Shown: positions 42,453 through 51,023, numbered from the stretch's first letter. The stretch is 64,000 bases of DNA from Ruegeria sp. R13_0 (GCF_017743995.1 NZ_JAGHRB010000010.1:1-64000), one strand, 5' to 3'. Numbers and translations: made by a program. Notes: generated from the sequence alone by a model not told the origin.

Positions 42453-42836
42453 TCACCCGCGCGGCCTGATATCCTCGCCGAAAAAAATCAACGTCCCATC
42501 CTCGTCAATGACGTGAAATTCGCGCTGCTGATACGGTTGATCAAACGGAGGGCGCACACGTCCATCCGGCAAATCCTCCAAACCCGACCTGAGGCTGTCA
42601 TACAGCGCATCAACCCCCTCGACATCTATGTAATAGGACTGCTCTTCCCCCAGCAGCTTTCCATCGTCTCGCGGCGGGCATTCCAGCAGCCGAATGGCCA
42701 CCGGCCCGCGCGACAGAAACGCATAATTTTCCTGCCTAAACCCGCAGCTGAATCCCAAACGGTCGCAATAGAAATCAATCTGGTTCTGCAACGAAGAACA
42801 CAAAACAAACGGAGTGAGTTGCAATATACGTGCCAT
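42453..42836 (-). CDS. VOC-family protein (glyoxalase/bleomycin-resistance fold)
   Basis: A 127-aa protein with two beta-alpha-beta-beta-beta units: LTPFVLCSSLQNQIDFYCDRLGFSCGF and the C-terminal PYQQREFHVIDEDGTLIFFGED. Possible metal ligands are His109 and Glu121-type positions in REFHV and FFGED. The family includes glyoxalases, dioxygenases and antibiotic-binding proteins; the activity here is unknown. It follows the oxygenase gene on the same strand by about 46 bases. Confidence 0.75.
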   Translation of the reverse strand: MARILQLTPFVLCSSLQNQIDFYCDRLGFSCGFRQENYAFLSRGPVAIRLLECPPRDDGKLLGEEQSYYIDVEGVDALYDSLRSGLEDLPDGRVRPPFDQPYQQREFHVIDEDGTLIFFGEDIRPRG

Positions 42837-42882
42837 GCCAAAGCCCTCTCTGAATGGGCCCTAGCCTATCTGTGTCGGCGAC

Positions 42883-43776
42883 TCAGTCCAACAGTTCATC
42901 GGCCCGGCGGCCCTCTCGCGCGTAGTGATGCGGCAGAACCCGACCATAGAGCTGACGTGTCCTCTCAACCCCGCCACACATGCCTTCGGTATCCACAAAC
43001 GAGAAGATGCCAACATAGCGTTTGCGCGCGCCTTCAACCGGCGCAACGCGGTGCAGGGCATAGCGCCCCATGAAAATTTGCAGATCACCGGGCTGCAAGT
43101 CGATACGGTGAACGGCCTGCATATTGCCATCCAGAACAGCCCTTACCGCCGAAAAATTCTCGTCGTCTGAACTGCGCAGGTCCGGGGCATATTCAAACGC
43201 ACCGCCTGTCTCAGCGTTCTGAATGGCCAGAGTCACGGTGTAATTGTTGGTGTCGAAATGCCAGGGAAACCCCTGCCCCGCTTCCACGACATTGATGATG
43301 ACATCCGCCAACGGGTCATCATAGCGGAAGAACCGATCCTCAGGCTCATCCAGCGCTTCGCGAATGAAAGGCAGAAAACCGTCGAACTCATAGATGCGCC
43401 GCAGTGGACCTGATCCTGGGAAATTGTCCGCAGGTACAAATGCATTCGACCGGTCATAGAACCGACGCACCGGATGACCGATCCCATAGCTGGGGTCATC
43501 CTTGGTGAAATAGACATTCGTACGGTTGAAGGACCGGTGAGCCTTGGGCGCGACGGCATCTGCCTCTGCCAGTAACTGCTCCAACCCGGCCTCATGCACA
43601 AAGCCCGGCAAAACCGCGCAACCGTCATGCTCAAGCTCTCGGCGCAGATCACCGATCAACTGGCGGTACGCGGTCGAGTCCGGACGATCAATCGGATAGC
43701 GCCCCAAATCCACGAGTTCCTGCAGCAAGGCCGACCTCCCTGTTTGCCACTCATACAAGGCAGCCTGCCGCAGCAC
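42883..43776 (-). CDS. 2-oxoglutarate/Fe(II) oxygenase, HalD/BesD-like, with hydroxylase-type iron site
   Basis: A 297-aa oxygenase. The iron triad is His173 and Asp175 (WHFDTN) with His242 (RYALHRVAP), and Arg251 or Arg253 (ARKRY) probably binds 2-oxoglutarate. The stretch ETGGAFEYAPDLRSSDDEN after the core strand resembles the HalD/BesD group, whose halogenases have Gly in place of the Asp. Because Asp175 is kept, hydroxylation is expected, perhaps of an amino acid. The start is GTG at 43776 with a weak ribosome site. It diverges from the ilvBN leader. Confidence 0.72.
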   Translation of the reverse strand: MLRQAALYEWQTGRSALLQELVDLGRYPIDRPDSTAYRQLIGDLRRELEHDGCAVLPGFVHEAGLEQLLAEADAVAPKAHRSFNRTNVYFTKDDPSYGIGHPVRRFYDRSNAFVPADNFPGSGPLRRIYEFDGFLPFIREALDEPEDRFFRYDDPLADVIINVVEAGQGFPWHFDTNNYTVTLAIQNAETGGAFEYAPDLRSSDDENFSAVRAVLDGNMQAVHRIDLQPGDLQIFMGRYALHRVAPVEGARKRYVGIFSFVDTEGMCGGVERTRQLYGRVLPHHYAREGRRADELLD

Positions 43777-43890
43777 ATGACGCGCTTCTGGTTCATTTCA
43801 GACATCGCGTTGGCGGATTTAGACAAGTCGGAAATCCGTCAAAACACCACGCGGCCCCTTCTGTTTTACCGGAAATTCCCGACATGCGGC

Positions 43891-43917
43891 ATTTTGCGCA
43901 ACAAAATGTCGCAAAAT
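43891..43917. promoter_or_regulatory. Inverted repeat upstream of the ilv promoter
   Basis: ATTTTGCG (43891-43898) and CGCAAAAT (43910-43917) are perfect inverted copies with an 11-base spacer. A second, overlapping pair is ATTTTG/CAAAAT (43891-43896 and 43902-43907). The AT-rich site ends 36 bases before the -35 box, a fitting position for an activator. Confidence 0.45.
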
Positions 43918-43953
43918 TCATCAATCCGGTCATGAAATTCATACGATTGCCTG

Positions 43954-43980
43954 TTGACGCTCCGTCGTGCCGAACATAAT
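43954..43980 (+). promoter_or_regulatory. Promoter of the ilvBN leader transcript
   Basis: TTGACG (43954-43959) and CATAAT (43975-43980), 15 bases apart, slightly short of the ideal 17. Transcription would start near 43988, about 25 bases before the leader peptide ATG. Confidence 0.55.
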
Positions 43981-44012
43981 GTCCCCTGCAAGCTGATAAG
44001 GAGCCTCTGGCG

Positions 44013-44060
44013 ATGAACACGCTAGTCGTAATCGTAGGAAACACGCGTATGGGCCGGTAA
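44013..44060 (+). CDS. ilvBN leader peptide
   Basis: The open frame encodes MNTLVVIVGNTRMGR and stops with TAA. Codons 4-8 are Leu, Val, Val, Ile, Val, the products of the pathway that the operon feeds. AAGGAG lies 9 bases upstream of the ATG. A terminator follows at 44086. This is the classical layout of ribosome-mediated attenuation: stalling at the branched-chain codons would leave 44045-44053 free to pair downstream. The peptide itself is not expected to act. Confidence 0.82.
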   Translation: MNTLVVIVGNTRMGR

Positions 44061-44114
44061 CGGAAAACCACAATCGAACCCATGCGCCTCCGAAAACCTC
44101 GGGGGCTTTTTTTT
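44045..44114 (+). terminator. ilvBN attenuator (antiterminator and terminator hairpins)
   Basis: Terminator: GCCTCCGA (44086-44093), loop AAACC, TCGGGGGC (44099-44106), then eight T (44107-44114). Antiterminator: GCGTATGGG (44045-44053) can pair with CCCATGCGC (44079-44087), which takes the base of the terminator's left arm. The two structures exclude each other at 44086-44087. The left arm of the antiterminator overlaps the last codons of the leader peptide, so a ribosome reaching the stop would block it and allow termination. Confidence 0.82.
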
Positions 44115-44153
44115 GGCAAACGCAAGACACATGTCGCGAACGGAGCAAAGCAG

Positions 44154-45905
44154 ATGACACGTGAGATGACCGGCGCAAAGATGGTGGTTCAGGCCCTCAA
44201 GGACCAGGGCGTGGACACAGTATTCGGATATCCCGGTGGCGCCGTCCTACCGATCTATGATGAGATCTTTCTGCAAAACGACATTCGCCACGTCCTGGTA
44301 CGGCATGAACAAGGCGCGGTCCACGCGGCCGAAGGCTACGCCCGCTCGACCGGTAAACCCGGCGTTGCGCTGGTGACATCCGGCCCCGGCGCGACCAACG
44401 CGGTCACCGGTTTGACGGATGCGCTGCTCGACTCGATCCCGATTGTTGTTCTGACCGGTCAGGTTCCGACCTTCATGATCGGCTCGGATGCGTTCCAAGA
44501 GGCCGACACCGTTGGCATCACCCGCCCCTGCACCAAGCATAACTGGCTGGTGAAGGACACGGATTCGCTGGCTGAAACCATGCACGAGGCGTTCCACGTC
44601 GCCACCTCAGGCCGTCCGGGTCCGGTGCTGATCGACATCCCCAAGGACGTGCAGTTTGCAACAGGTGACTATACCGGTCCCAAGGCCTCAACCTCGCACT
44701 ATCAGCCTGTCCTGAAGGGTGATCTTGAAGAGATCACCGAACTGGTCGCCGCGATTGAAACCGCCAAGAAACCCGTGTTCTATACCGGCGGCGGCGTCAT
44801 CAACTCGGGCCCCGCAGCCAGCCAATTGCTGCGTGAACTGGTGGATGCGACGGGTTTCCCGATCACCTCGACCCTGATGGGCCTTGGCGCTTATCCGGCT
44901 TCGGGTGAGAACTGGCTGGGCATGCTGGGGATGCATGGTCTCTACGAGGCCAACTTGGCGATGCATGATTGCGACCTGATGATCAACATCGGCGCGCGGT
45001 TCGACGACCGGATCACCGGGCGGATCGACGCGTTCTCGCCGAACTCGAAAAAGGCGCATATCGACATTGATCCGTCCTCGATCAACAAGGTGATCCGCGT
45101 CGACATCCCGATCGTCGGCGACGTCGCCCATGTGCTGGAAGATATCCTGAAGGTCTGGAAATCGCGCGGACGTAAGACCGATGCGGCCTCCGTCGCCAAG
45201 TGGCAGGAGCAGATTGCCGACTGGCGCAAGGTCAACTGCCTCGCCTACACCAACAGCGAGAAGACGATCAAACCGCAATACGCGCTGCAACGCCTTGAAG
45301 AGCTGACGAAAAACCACGATCGCTACATCACGACCGAAGTTGGTCAGCACCAGATGTGGGCGGCGCAGTACCTTGGGTTCGAGGACCCCAACCGCTGGAT
45401 GACATCGGGCGGTCTGGGCACGATGGGCTATGGCACTCCGGCTTCGATCGGTGTGCAGATGGCGCATCCCGACGCGCTGGTCATCAACGTCGCGGGTGAG
45501 GCCTCATGGCTGATGAACATGCAGGAAATGGGCACCGCCGTTCAGTACCGCCTGCCGGTGAAACAGTTCATTCTGAACAACGAACGCCTCGGCATGGTGC
45601 GCCAGTGGCAAGAGTTGCTGCATGGGGAGCGCTACTCGCATTCGTGGTCCGAGGCCCTGCCCGATTTCGTCAAACTCGCCGAGGCCTTCGGGGCCAAGGG
45701 CATCCTGTGCTCTGACCCAGCCGATCTGGACGACGCGATCATGGAGATGATCAACTACGACGGTCCGGTGATCTTTGATTGCCTTGTTGAAAAGCACGAG
45801 AACTGCTTCCCCATGATCCCGTCGGGCAAAGCCCATAACGAGATGCTGCTGGGCGAGGCCGAAACGCAAGGCGTGATCGATTCCAAAGGTTCGGTTCTGG
45901 TTTAA
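44154..45905 (+). CDS. ilvB: Acetolactate synthase large subunit
   Basis: A 583-aa ThDP enzyme for the first common step of valine, leucine and isoleucine synthesis. The ATG at 44154 follows GGAG; the frame opens earlier, through the attenuator. Conserved parts are FGYPGGAVLPIYDEI, HEQGAVHAAEGYAR with the catalytic Glu, RFDDRITG and ILNNERLGMVRQWQELLHG. The ThDP/Mg2+ motif normally GDGS or GDAS reads GEAS (Glu449), replacing the metal-binding Asp. It is followed by ilvN and controlled by the attenuator at 44013-44114. Confidence 0.95.
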   Translation: MTREMTGAKMVVQALKDQGVDTVFGYPGGAVLPIYDEIFLQNDIRHVLVRHEQGAVHAAEGYARSTGKPGVALVTSGPGATNAVTGLTDALLDSIPIVVLTGQVPTFMIGSDAFQEADTVGITRPCTKHNWLVKDTDSLAETMHEAFHVATSGRPGPVLIDIPKDVQFATGDYTGPKASTSHYQPVLKGDLEEITELVAAIETAKKPVFYTGGGVINSGPAASQLLRELVDATGFPITSTLMGLGAYPASGENWLGMLGMHGLYEANLAMHDCDLMINIGARFDDRITGRIDAFSPNSKKAHIDIDPSSINKVIRVDIPIVGDVAHVLEDILKVWKSRGRKTDAASVAKWQEQIADWRKVNCLAYTNSEKTIKPQYALQRLEELTKNHDRYITTEVGQHQMWAAQYLGFEDPNRWMTSGGLGTMGYGTPASIGVQMAHPDALVINVAGEASWLMNMQEMGTAVQYRLPVKQFILNNERLGMVRQWQELLHGERYSHSWSEALPDFVKLAEAFGAKGILCSDPADLDDAIMEMINYDGPVIFDCLVEKHENCFPMIPSGKAHNEMLLGEAETQGVIDSKGSVLV

Positions 45906-45922
45906 CAACATTCGTCGGAATT

Positions 45923-45947
45923 AACCGGGCGTCCGACGCCCGGTTTT
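45923..45947 (+). terminator. Hairpin between ilvB and ilvN
   Basis: AACCGGGCGT-CCG-ACGCCCGGTT is a perfect 10-bp stem followed by only two T. It may reduce read-through from ilvB into ilvN or stabilise the ilvB message. Confidence 0.55.
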
Positions 45948-45971
45948 CGCAAGATGATGAAAGGGACGTAA

Positions 45972-46532
45972 ATGTCTGCCCTACATATCAAAAAAGGCTC
46001 TACCCGCCATTCGGCCTATAACCTACGCCCGACCTTTTCGGACGTGCAGGAGCGCCATACGATTGCGGTTCTGGTCGAGAACGAACCGGGCGTTCTGGCC
46101 CGCGTGATCGGCTTGTTTTCGGGCCGTGGCTACAACATCGAAAGCCTGACCGTGGCCGAGGTCGACCATACAGGACACCTCAGCCGCATCACCATCGTGA
46201 CCACCGGTACCCCGCAGGTGATCGAACAGATCAAAACACAGCTGGGCCGCATCGTGCCGGTTCACGAGGTCCATGACTTGACGGTCGAAGGCCCCTCTGT
46301 CGAGCGGGAACTGGCGATCATCAAGGTCGTTGGCGAAGGCGACAAGCGGGTCGAGGCGCTGCGTCTGGCCGATATCTTCCGCGCCAATGTGGTCGACAGC
46401 ACGTTGAACTCGTTCATATTTGAGATCACGGGCGCGCCCGACAAGATCGATGCTTTTGCTGACCTCATGCGCCCGTTGGGGCTGGTCGAAATCGCCAGAA
46501 CTGGCGTGGCCGCCCTATTGCGCGGCGACTAA
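45972..46532 (+). CDS. ilvN: Acetolactate synthase regulatory subunit
   Basis: A 186-aa subunit that activates IlvB and makes it sensitive to valine. The ACT domain is HTIAVLVENEPGVLARVIGL, FSGRGYNIESLTVAEVD, and the C-terminal domain runs from ELAIIKVVGEGDKRVEAL to the end. It starts 66 bases after ilvB and ends at the terminator at 46540. An extra 18-residue N-terminal stretch (MSALHIKKGSTRHSAYNL) is usual in Rhodobacterales. Confidence 0.95.
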   Translation: MSALHIKKGSTRHSAYNLRPTFSDVQERHTIAVLVENEPGVLARVIGLFSGRGYNIESLTVAEVDHTGHLSRITIVTTGTPQVIEQIKTQLGRIVPVHEVHDLTVEGPSVERELAIIKVVGEGDKRVEALRLADIFRANVVDSTLNSFIFEITGAPDKIDAFADLMRPLGLVEIARTGVAALLRGD

Positions 46533-46539
46533 CAACTGC

Positions 46540-46577
46540 AAGGTCCCGGCAGGGCATCCCCGGGACCTTTCGCTTTT
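46540..46577 (+). terminator. Rho-independent terminator of the ilvBN operon
   Basis: AAGGTCCCGG (46540-46549), a 10-base loop and CCGGGACCTT (46560-46569), followed by TTCGCTTTTT. Confidence 0.85.
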
Positions 46578-46583
46578 TACGGC

Positions 46584-46602
46584 AAGTATCTATTTGATAC
46601 TT
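46584..46602. promoter_or_regulatory. Short palindrome AAGTATC-N5-GATACTT
   Basis: AAGTATC (46584-46590) and GATACTT (46596-46602) are perfect inverted copies. The AT-rich 19-base site lies between the ilvN terminator and the XRE gene and could be an operator. Confidence 0.4.
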
Positions 46603-46627
46603 TGCGCAAAAAAGCCTGCAAATTAAC

Positions 46628-46737
46628 CGTAAAGATCACCCCCAACAGACAAATACCTATTGCCTTTACCCTACGTCCGATTAGCATCTCAAGTGCAACG
46701 CGGCGTGGGGAAACGTTGCTTTGGGGTCATCTTTACG
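46628..46737. other. Long inverted repeat closing a 110-base element; possible structured RNA
   Basis: CGTAAAGATCACCCC (46628-46642) pairs with GGGGTCATCTTTACG (46723-46737) at 14 of 15 positions. The enclosed 80 bases contain a second stem, GCAACG (46695-46700) with CGTTGC (46714-46719). The element ends 75 bases before the XRE start codon. It could be a leader RNA with regulatory folding, an RNA gene, or a mobile element remnant. I recognise no known riboswitch. Confidence 0.55.
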
Positions 46738-46812
46738 ATTTCGGTCACACATCCGGTCCGCCGGTCCGCACCGCTGTTTTCACGACTGAAACCGCCGATG
46801 CAGGGGGAACCG

Positions 46813-47514
46813 ATGCCAGAGGATACGCGCAGCCCGGACGAACTTCGCGCCATGTTCGGTTCAAACCTCAGACGCTTGGCACGAAACTACCCTTCGATTT
46901 CTGCATTGTGCCGCGAACTGGGCATCAACCGAACGCAGTTCAACAGATATCTTGCAGGCGAGAGCTTTCCGCGCGCGGATGTTCTGGACCGGATGTGTCG
47001 CTTCTTCGATGTGGATGCCCGTATCGTTCTTACCCCGCTTGACGACATCCCGGATGCCAATACGCATCATGTGAACGCCACTCTGACGCAATTCCTCGGC
47101 TCGGGCGCTCAGGCCACCCACGACTGCACCTTTCCGCCAGGGTTTTATGCGGCGACTGACACCCGAACGTCCTTCGTTTTGCACGCCAAACGGCTGCCGC
47201 AATGCACGTTGATCCGCGGCTTCACACCGCGCAGCGTCATGCCCGGCAGCCCATCCATGGCACGAGAGGTGCGCGGCATAGCAAGCTGTTCCGGCGATTA
47301 TGTCTACATGCTGATTTCCGGTCGCAACGGCCAGAACAGCCGGGTTTATGTGATCAGCAAGAAAGATACCCTCTGGCAAGGCACAAGCTACACCCGCCCG
47401 GACAAAGACGATGCGCGCCCCGTGACCCTGACCCGATTGGGGCAGGATGCAACAGATGCGCTTGGTGCCGCGCGCAAGCTGATAAGGGCCAACAGGCCCG
47501 ACGAACGGCGCTAG
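46813..47514 (+). CDS. XRE-family transcriptional regulator with a novel C-terminal domain
   Basis: A 233-aa protein. The ATG at 46813 follows AGGGGGA; an upstream in-frame ATG at 46798 and a long open frame have no site. Residues 13-70 form a HTH ([20 protein letters not shown], then [20 protein letters not shown]). The remaining 150 residues ([47 protein letters not shown]) look like a beta-rich sensing domain I do not recognise. Its stop overlaps the opposite DUF2189 stop in CTAG. The structured element at 46628 lies in its leader. Confidence 0.8.
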   Translation: MPEDTRSPDELRAMFGSNLRRLARNYPSISALCRELGINRTQFNRYLAGESFPRADVLDRMCRFFDVDARIVLTPLDDIPDANTHHVNATLTQFLGSGAQATHDCTFPPGFYAATDTRTSFVLHAKRLPQCTLIRGFTPRSVMPGSPSMAREVRGIASCSGDYVYMLISGRNGQNSRVYVISKKDTLWQGTSYTRPDKDDARPVTLTRLGQDATDALGAARKLIRANRPDERR

Positions 47515-48284
47515 CTCGGGCCACCCTCGCAGATCAGGCGATACAGGTGCCAGCTTGCATGACCTAAAAGTGGCAGCACCAGCAGCAATCCCAGGAACCA
47601 CGGCACCATCGCAACAAACGTCAGCACGGCGATGAAAATGCCCCACCCGATCATGACCGGAAAGTTGTCCCTCACGTAGGAGAAACTTTCGATCATTGCC
47701 GTCACAAAATCCAGCTCGCGGTCCAACAGCATCGGGATGGACAGCACGGTGATCATGTAGAGGATGGTGGCAAAGACAGCCCCGACGGCCGACCCTACGG
47801 CCAGCATCATCAACCCGTTCGCCGTCAGATACACTTCGAGCGACGAGGAAACGTTCGTCAGCGTCGACAGCCCCATGAACAGGGCAAAGATCATATGGCC
47901 CAAAAAGAACCAGAACAGAAACATCACCACGATGATCGCGCAGATTGAGGGCAACTGGCGACGGCTCTGCTGCAGCACGACCCCGAATATCGCTTTAAAA
48001 TCAAGATCCTCCCGGGCCTCCAGACGACGCGATACCTCATACAGCCCGACCGCTGCAAACGGTCCGATCAGAGGGAACCCGATCGCGGCGAGGACCAGCC
48101 AATAGCTTGTTCCCGACTGGAGTGTCACCCAGGCGATCGCCCAACCCGCCAGCACATAGAATCCCGCAAATATCAAGCCGAACAGAGGCGCCCTGCGAAG
48201 GTCAACCCACGCCCGCCGCATCGCCTGTTTCAGCATCCCACTGTCAACAGGGCGCATCTGAGGCGCTCCGAAAGGTCTTTCCAT
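47511..48284 (-). CDS. DUF2189-family integral membrane protein
   Basis: A 257-aa membrane protein with about six helices, among them [55 protein letters not shown] and [20 protein letters not shown]. The pattern ending [17 protein letters not shown] is that of DUF2189, a family without known function. The ATG at 48284 has GGGAGGAG 6 bases upstream. It starts 23 bases after the amidase stop on the same strand. Confidence 0.82.
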   Translation of the reverse strand: MERPFGAPQMRPVDSGMLKQAMRRAWVDLRRAPLFGLIFAGFYVLAGWAIAWVTLQSGTSYWLVLAAIGFPLIGPFAAVGLYEVSRRLEAREDLDFKAIFGVVLQQSRRQLPSICAIIVVMFLFWFFLGHMIFALFMGLSTLTNVSSSLEVYLTANGLMMLAVGSAVGAVFATILYMITVLSIPMLLDRELDFVTAMIESFSYVRDNFPVMIGWGIFIAVLTFVAMVPWFLGLLLVLPLLGHASWHLYRLICEGGPS

Positions 48285-48307
48285 CTGTTTCTCCTCCCCG
48301 TCTGGCC

Positions 48308-49708
48308 CTATCTCATCGCGGGCCTTTTCTGCGGCCATGTCGTTGCCTCGTGATACGCCGTACCCATGGACAGCAGTCGCGCATCTGACCCTTTGGGCCC
48401 AATTAGCTGAAAGCCCATTGGCAGGCCTTCCGCTCCGAACCCGGCAGGCGCAGCCATACAGGGCAAGCCAATTAGGCTGACCGGCACTGTCACCTGCATC
48501 CAGCGATGATAGGTATCCATCACTCGCCCCATGATCTCACGCGGATACGGCGTCTCGATATCGAAGGGCCAGACCTGTGCGGCCGGCAGAACCAAAACAT
48601 CATAGTCCTGAAACAGCCCAGCCGCCCGCCGGAACCACTCCGACCGGGTAACGCTGGCCTCGTGCACCTGCATGGCGGATAGCATCAGGCCACGCTCCAA
48701 CTCCCACTGTGCGCTGTCCTTCAAGGCCTCTGATTTGCCCTGCAACGGCTGCAATCCCGCCGCCACCGCCCAGGACCGCAGGGTAACCCAACTGCCCCAC
48801 ATCTTTTCGGCATCGAAGGGAGGAGACACATGTTCGACCACTGCGCCTTGTTCTTCGAAAACACCTAGGGCATCGCGGCAAAGATCCAGAATGCTGTCCT
48901 CTATCGGAAATGCGCCGCCCCAATCTCCCAACCAACCAATCCGAACCCCGCGAAGATCAGCGGCTTGAACGGGACTCACGTTCCCAGCATCCGCGACCAA
49001 AGGCGACCGGGGATCAGCGCCTGATATCACGTCGAGCAATAGCCCCAGATCTTCAGGGCTGCGCGCCATTGGCCCCAAAGTCGACAACTGATGCAGAAAC
49101 CCATCTCCAGCGGGTTCCGACGGTACCCGCCCCCAGCTAGGGCGAAATCCGTAAACGTTGTTCCACGCGGCCGGGTTGCGCAGACTTCCCATCATGTCCG
49201 AGCCATCGGCCAACGCGACCATCCCCGTCGCCAAAGCAACCGCCGCGCCACCGGACGACCCTCCACATGTGCGCGCCCCATCATAAGGGTTCCGGGTTGC
49301 TCCATAGACAGGGTTGAACGTGTGCGAGCCAAGCCCAAACTCGGGCGAGTTGGTCTTGCCAATCAAGATCGCCCCCGCCGCGCGCATCCGCGCCGCAATC
49401 AGATCGTCCTGTTCGGGCACAAAATCGCGAAACAGCGGCGATCCTTGCGTTGACACTATCCCGGCGACGTTGACCAGATCCTTCACAGCAATCGGCAACC
49501 CATGCAATGGCCCCCGATTAGGACCCGCATCCAATGCCGCCGCCTCTGCCATGAGGTCATCCGCGCCGCGCAGTGCCACAATCGCATTGACCGCTCCATT
49601 TACGGCCCCAATACGATCCAGCGTCGCAGCCATCACCTCGACCGATGAAACAGCATCAGATGACAGCTGATCGACCAGCGTCTTTGCGGAAAGCTGAGTG
49701 ACATCCAT
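48308..49708 (-). CDS. Amidase-signature-family amidase
   Basis: A 466-aa Ser-Ser-Lys amidase. The triad is Lys in [11 protein letters not shown] near residue 75, and two Ser in the signature [16 protein letters not shown] near 150. The product class is carboxylic acid plus ammonia from an amide; the substrate is unknown. It is not GatA because gatB and gatC are absent and the sequence differs. ATG at 49708 is preferred (GAGGTG upstream) over GTG at 49723. It precedes the DUF2189 gene. Confidence 0.85.
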   Translation of the reverse strand: MDVTQLSAKTLVDQLSSDAVSSVEVMAATLDRIGAVNGAVNAIVALRGADDLMAEAAALDAGPNRGPLHGLPIAVKDLVNVAGIVSTQGSPLFRDFVPEQDDLIAARMRAAGAILIGKTNSPEFGLGSHTFNPVYGATRNPYDGARTCGGSSGGAAVALATGMVALADGSDMMGSLRNPAAWNNVYGFRPSWGRVPSEPAGDGFLHQLSTLGPMARSPEDLGLLLDVISGADPRSPLVADAGNVSPVQAADLRGVRIGWLGDWGGAFPIEDSILDLCRDALGVFEEQGAVVEHVSPPFDAEKMWGSWVTLRSWAVAAGLQPLQGKSEALKDSAQWELERGLMLSAMQVHEASVTRSEWFRRAAGLFQDYDVLVLPAAQVWPFDIETPYPREIMGRVMDTYHRWMQVTVPVSLIGLPCMAAPAGFGAEGLPMGFQLIGPKGSDARLLSMGTAYHEATTWPQKRPAMR

Positions 49709-49827
49709 CCGGGTTTCAATCACCTCGATCTGTTTGGTTCAATTCCAGCCTAGCCGCGCACCCCGACCAATAAAACCCATTGTTTAAATACATCTTTTCC
49801 CGAATGGCCAACCGCCACCCGGATCCC

Positions 49828-49889
49828 CTTCATCTGGCTAAAAATATTTCGGGGGAGTCGCGGCTTGCCGCGGCGGGGGCAGCGCCCCC
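49828..49889 (-). repeat. Gene-end repeat unit, minus orientation
   Basis: Read on the minus strand after the prfB stop: hairpin GGGGGC-loop-GCCCCC (49875-49889), hairpin CGCGGC-AA-GCCGCG (49859-49872), then CGAAATATTTTTAGCCAGAT and GAAG (49828-49851). Confidence 0.7.
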
Positions 49890-49898
49890 TGCCCTGCC

Positions 49899-51023
49899 TT
49901 AGTCGCCCTGCGCCTCGGACCGGCTTTTGCCCGCCACGTTCAATGCCAGGGTCGCCGCCATGAACCCATCCAGATCCCCGTCCAACACACCTTTGGTGTC
50001 CGAGGTCTCATGATTGGTCCGCAGATCCTTCACCATCTGATAAGGCTGCAAGACGTAAGACCGGATCTGGTTGCCCCAGCCCGCATCCCCTTTGGCTTCA
50101 TGCGCCGCGTTGATGTCGGCGTTCCGGCGGTCCAGCTCTTGTTGGTAGAGGCGCGATTTCAGCGCCTTCATGGCGATATCGCGGTTCTGGTGCTGCGACT
50201 TCTCGGATGAGGTCACAACGATCCCAGTCGGGATATGCGTGATCCGCACGGCCGAGTCCGTGGTGTTCACGTGCTGACCACCCGCACCCGAGGACCGATA
50301 GGTATCAATCCGAATATCGGCCGGGTTCACCTCAATCTCTATATTGTCATCGACCACGGGGTAGACCCAGACCGAACTGAACGAGGTATGCCGCTTGGCC
50401 GCCGAGTCATAAGGCGAGATTCGTACCAGGCGATGCACGCCGCTTTCCGATTTCAGCCAACCATAGGCATTGTGACCGGAAATCTTATAGGCCGCCGACT
50501 TGATCCCGGCTTCTTCACCCGCGGTCTCGGATTGCAGCTCGACCGTATAGCCCTTCTTTTCCGCCCAACGCACATACATCCGCGCCAGCATCGAGGCCCA
50601 GTCACAGCTCTCGGTCCCACCCGCGCCCGAGTTGATCTCGAGGAAGGTATCGTTGCTGTCAGCCTCGCCGTCCAGCAGAGCCTCCAGTTCTTTCTTGGCG
50701 GCCTTGTCCTTCAGAGACTTGATCGAGGCTTCGGCGTCCTGAACGACCTCTTCATCCTCTTCCATCTCGCCCAGCTCGATCAGCTCGATATTGTCGCTGA
50801 GATCGGTTTTGATGGACTCATAGGTCTCGATCGCGTCGACCAGCATCTGCCGTTCGCGCATCAGTTTCTGCGCGTTCTCGGGGCTGTCCCACAGGTTCGG
50901 ATCCTCGACCCGCGCATTGAATTCCTCAAGCCGATGGGGCGCGGTTTCATAGTCCATACGCTGCGCCAGCAGCTCTAGCGACTTTTCGATTTCCGCCACG
51001 ATATTCTGGGTTTCGGCGCGCAT
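49899..51023 (-). CDS. prfB: Peptide chain release factor 2
   Basis: A 374-aa factor that ends translation at UGA and UAA. The peptidyl-hydrolysis motif is [18 protein letters not shown] near residue 250. The codon-recognition tripeptide reads SPY ([15 protein letters not shown]) where E. coli has SPF. There is no programmed frameshift: around codons 20-26 the frame is continuous (AQRMDYETA), so the autoregulatory in-frame UGA of many bacteria is absent. A gene-end repeat follows. Confidence 0.95.
   Translation of the reverse strand: MRAETQNIVAEIEKSLELLAQRMDYETAPHRLEEFNARVEDPNLWDSPENAQKLMRERQMLVDAIETYESIKTDLSDNIELIELGEMEEDEEVVQDAEASIKSLKDKAAKKELEALLDGEADSNDTFLEINSGAGGTESCDWASMLARMYVRWAEKKGYTVELQSETAGEEAGIKSAAYKISGHNAYGWLKSESGVHRLVRISPYDSAAKRHTSFSSVWVYPVVDDNIEIEVNPADIRIDTYRSSGAGGQHVNTTDSAVRITHIPTGIVVTSSEKSQHQNRDIAMKALKSRLYQQELDRRNADINAAHEAKGDAGWGNQIRSYVLQPYQMVKDLRTNHETSDTKGVLDGDLDGFMAATLALNVAGKSRSEAQGD

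Noticed and set aside
42883..43776. Calling the 2OG oxygenase a radical halogenase
   Set aside because: Halogenases of this group lack the Asp of HxD to make room for chloride. Asp175 is present.
44082..44153. Extended N-terminus of IlvB from ATG 44082
   Set aside because: It would be translated through the attenuator hairpin and T run, and ATG 44154 has GGAG and the usual start MTREMTGAKMVV.
49899..51023. Absence of the RF2 programmed frameshift as a novelty
   Set aside because: The frame is intact without a UGA near codon 25. Several bacterial groups, including many alphaproteobacteria, lack the frameshift, so this is not unusual enough to list as a finding.
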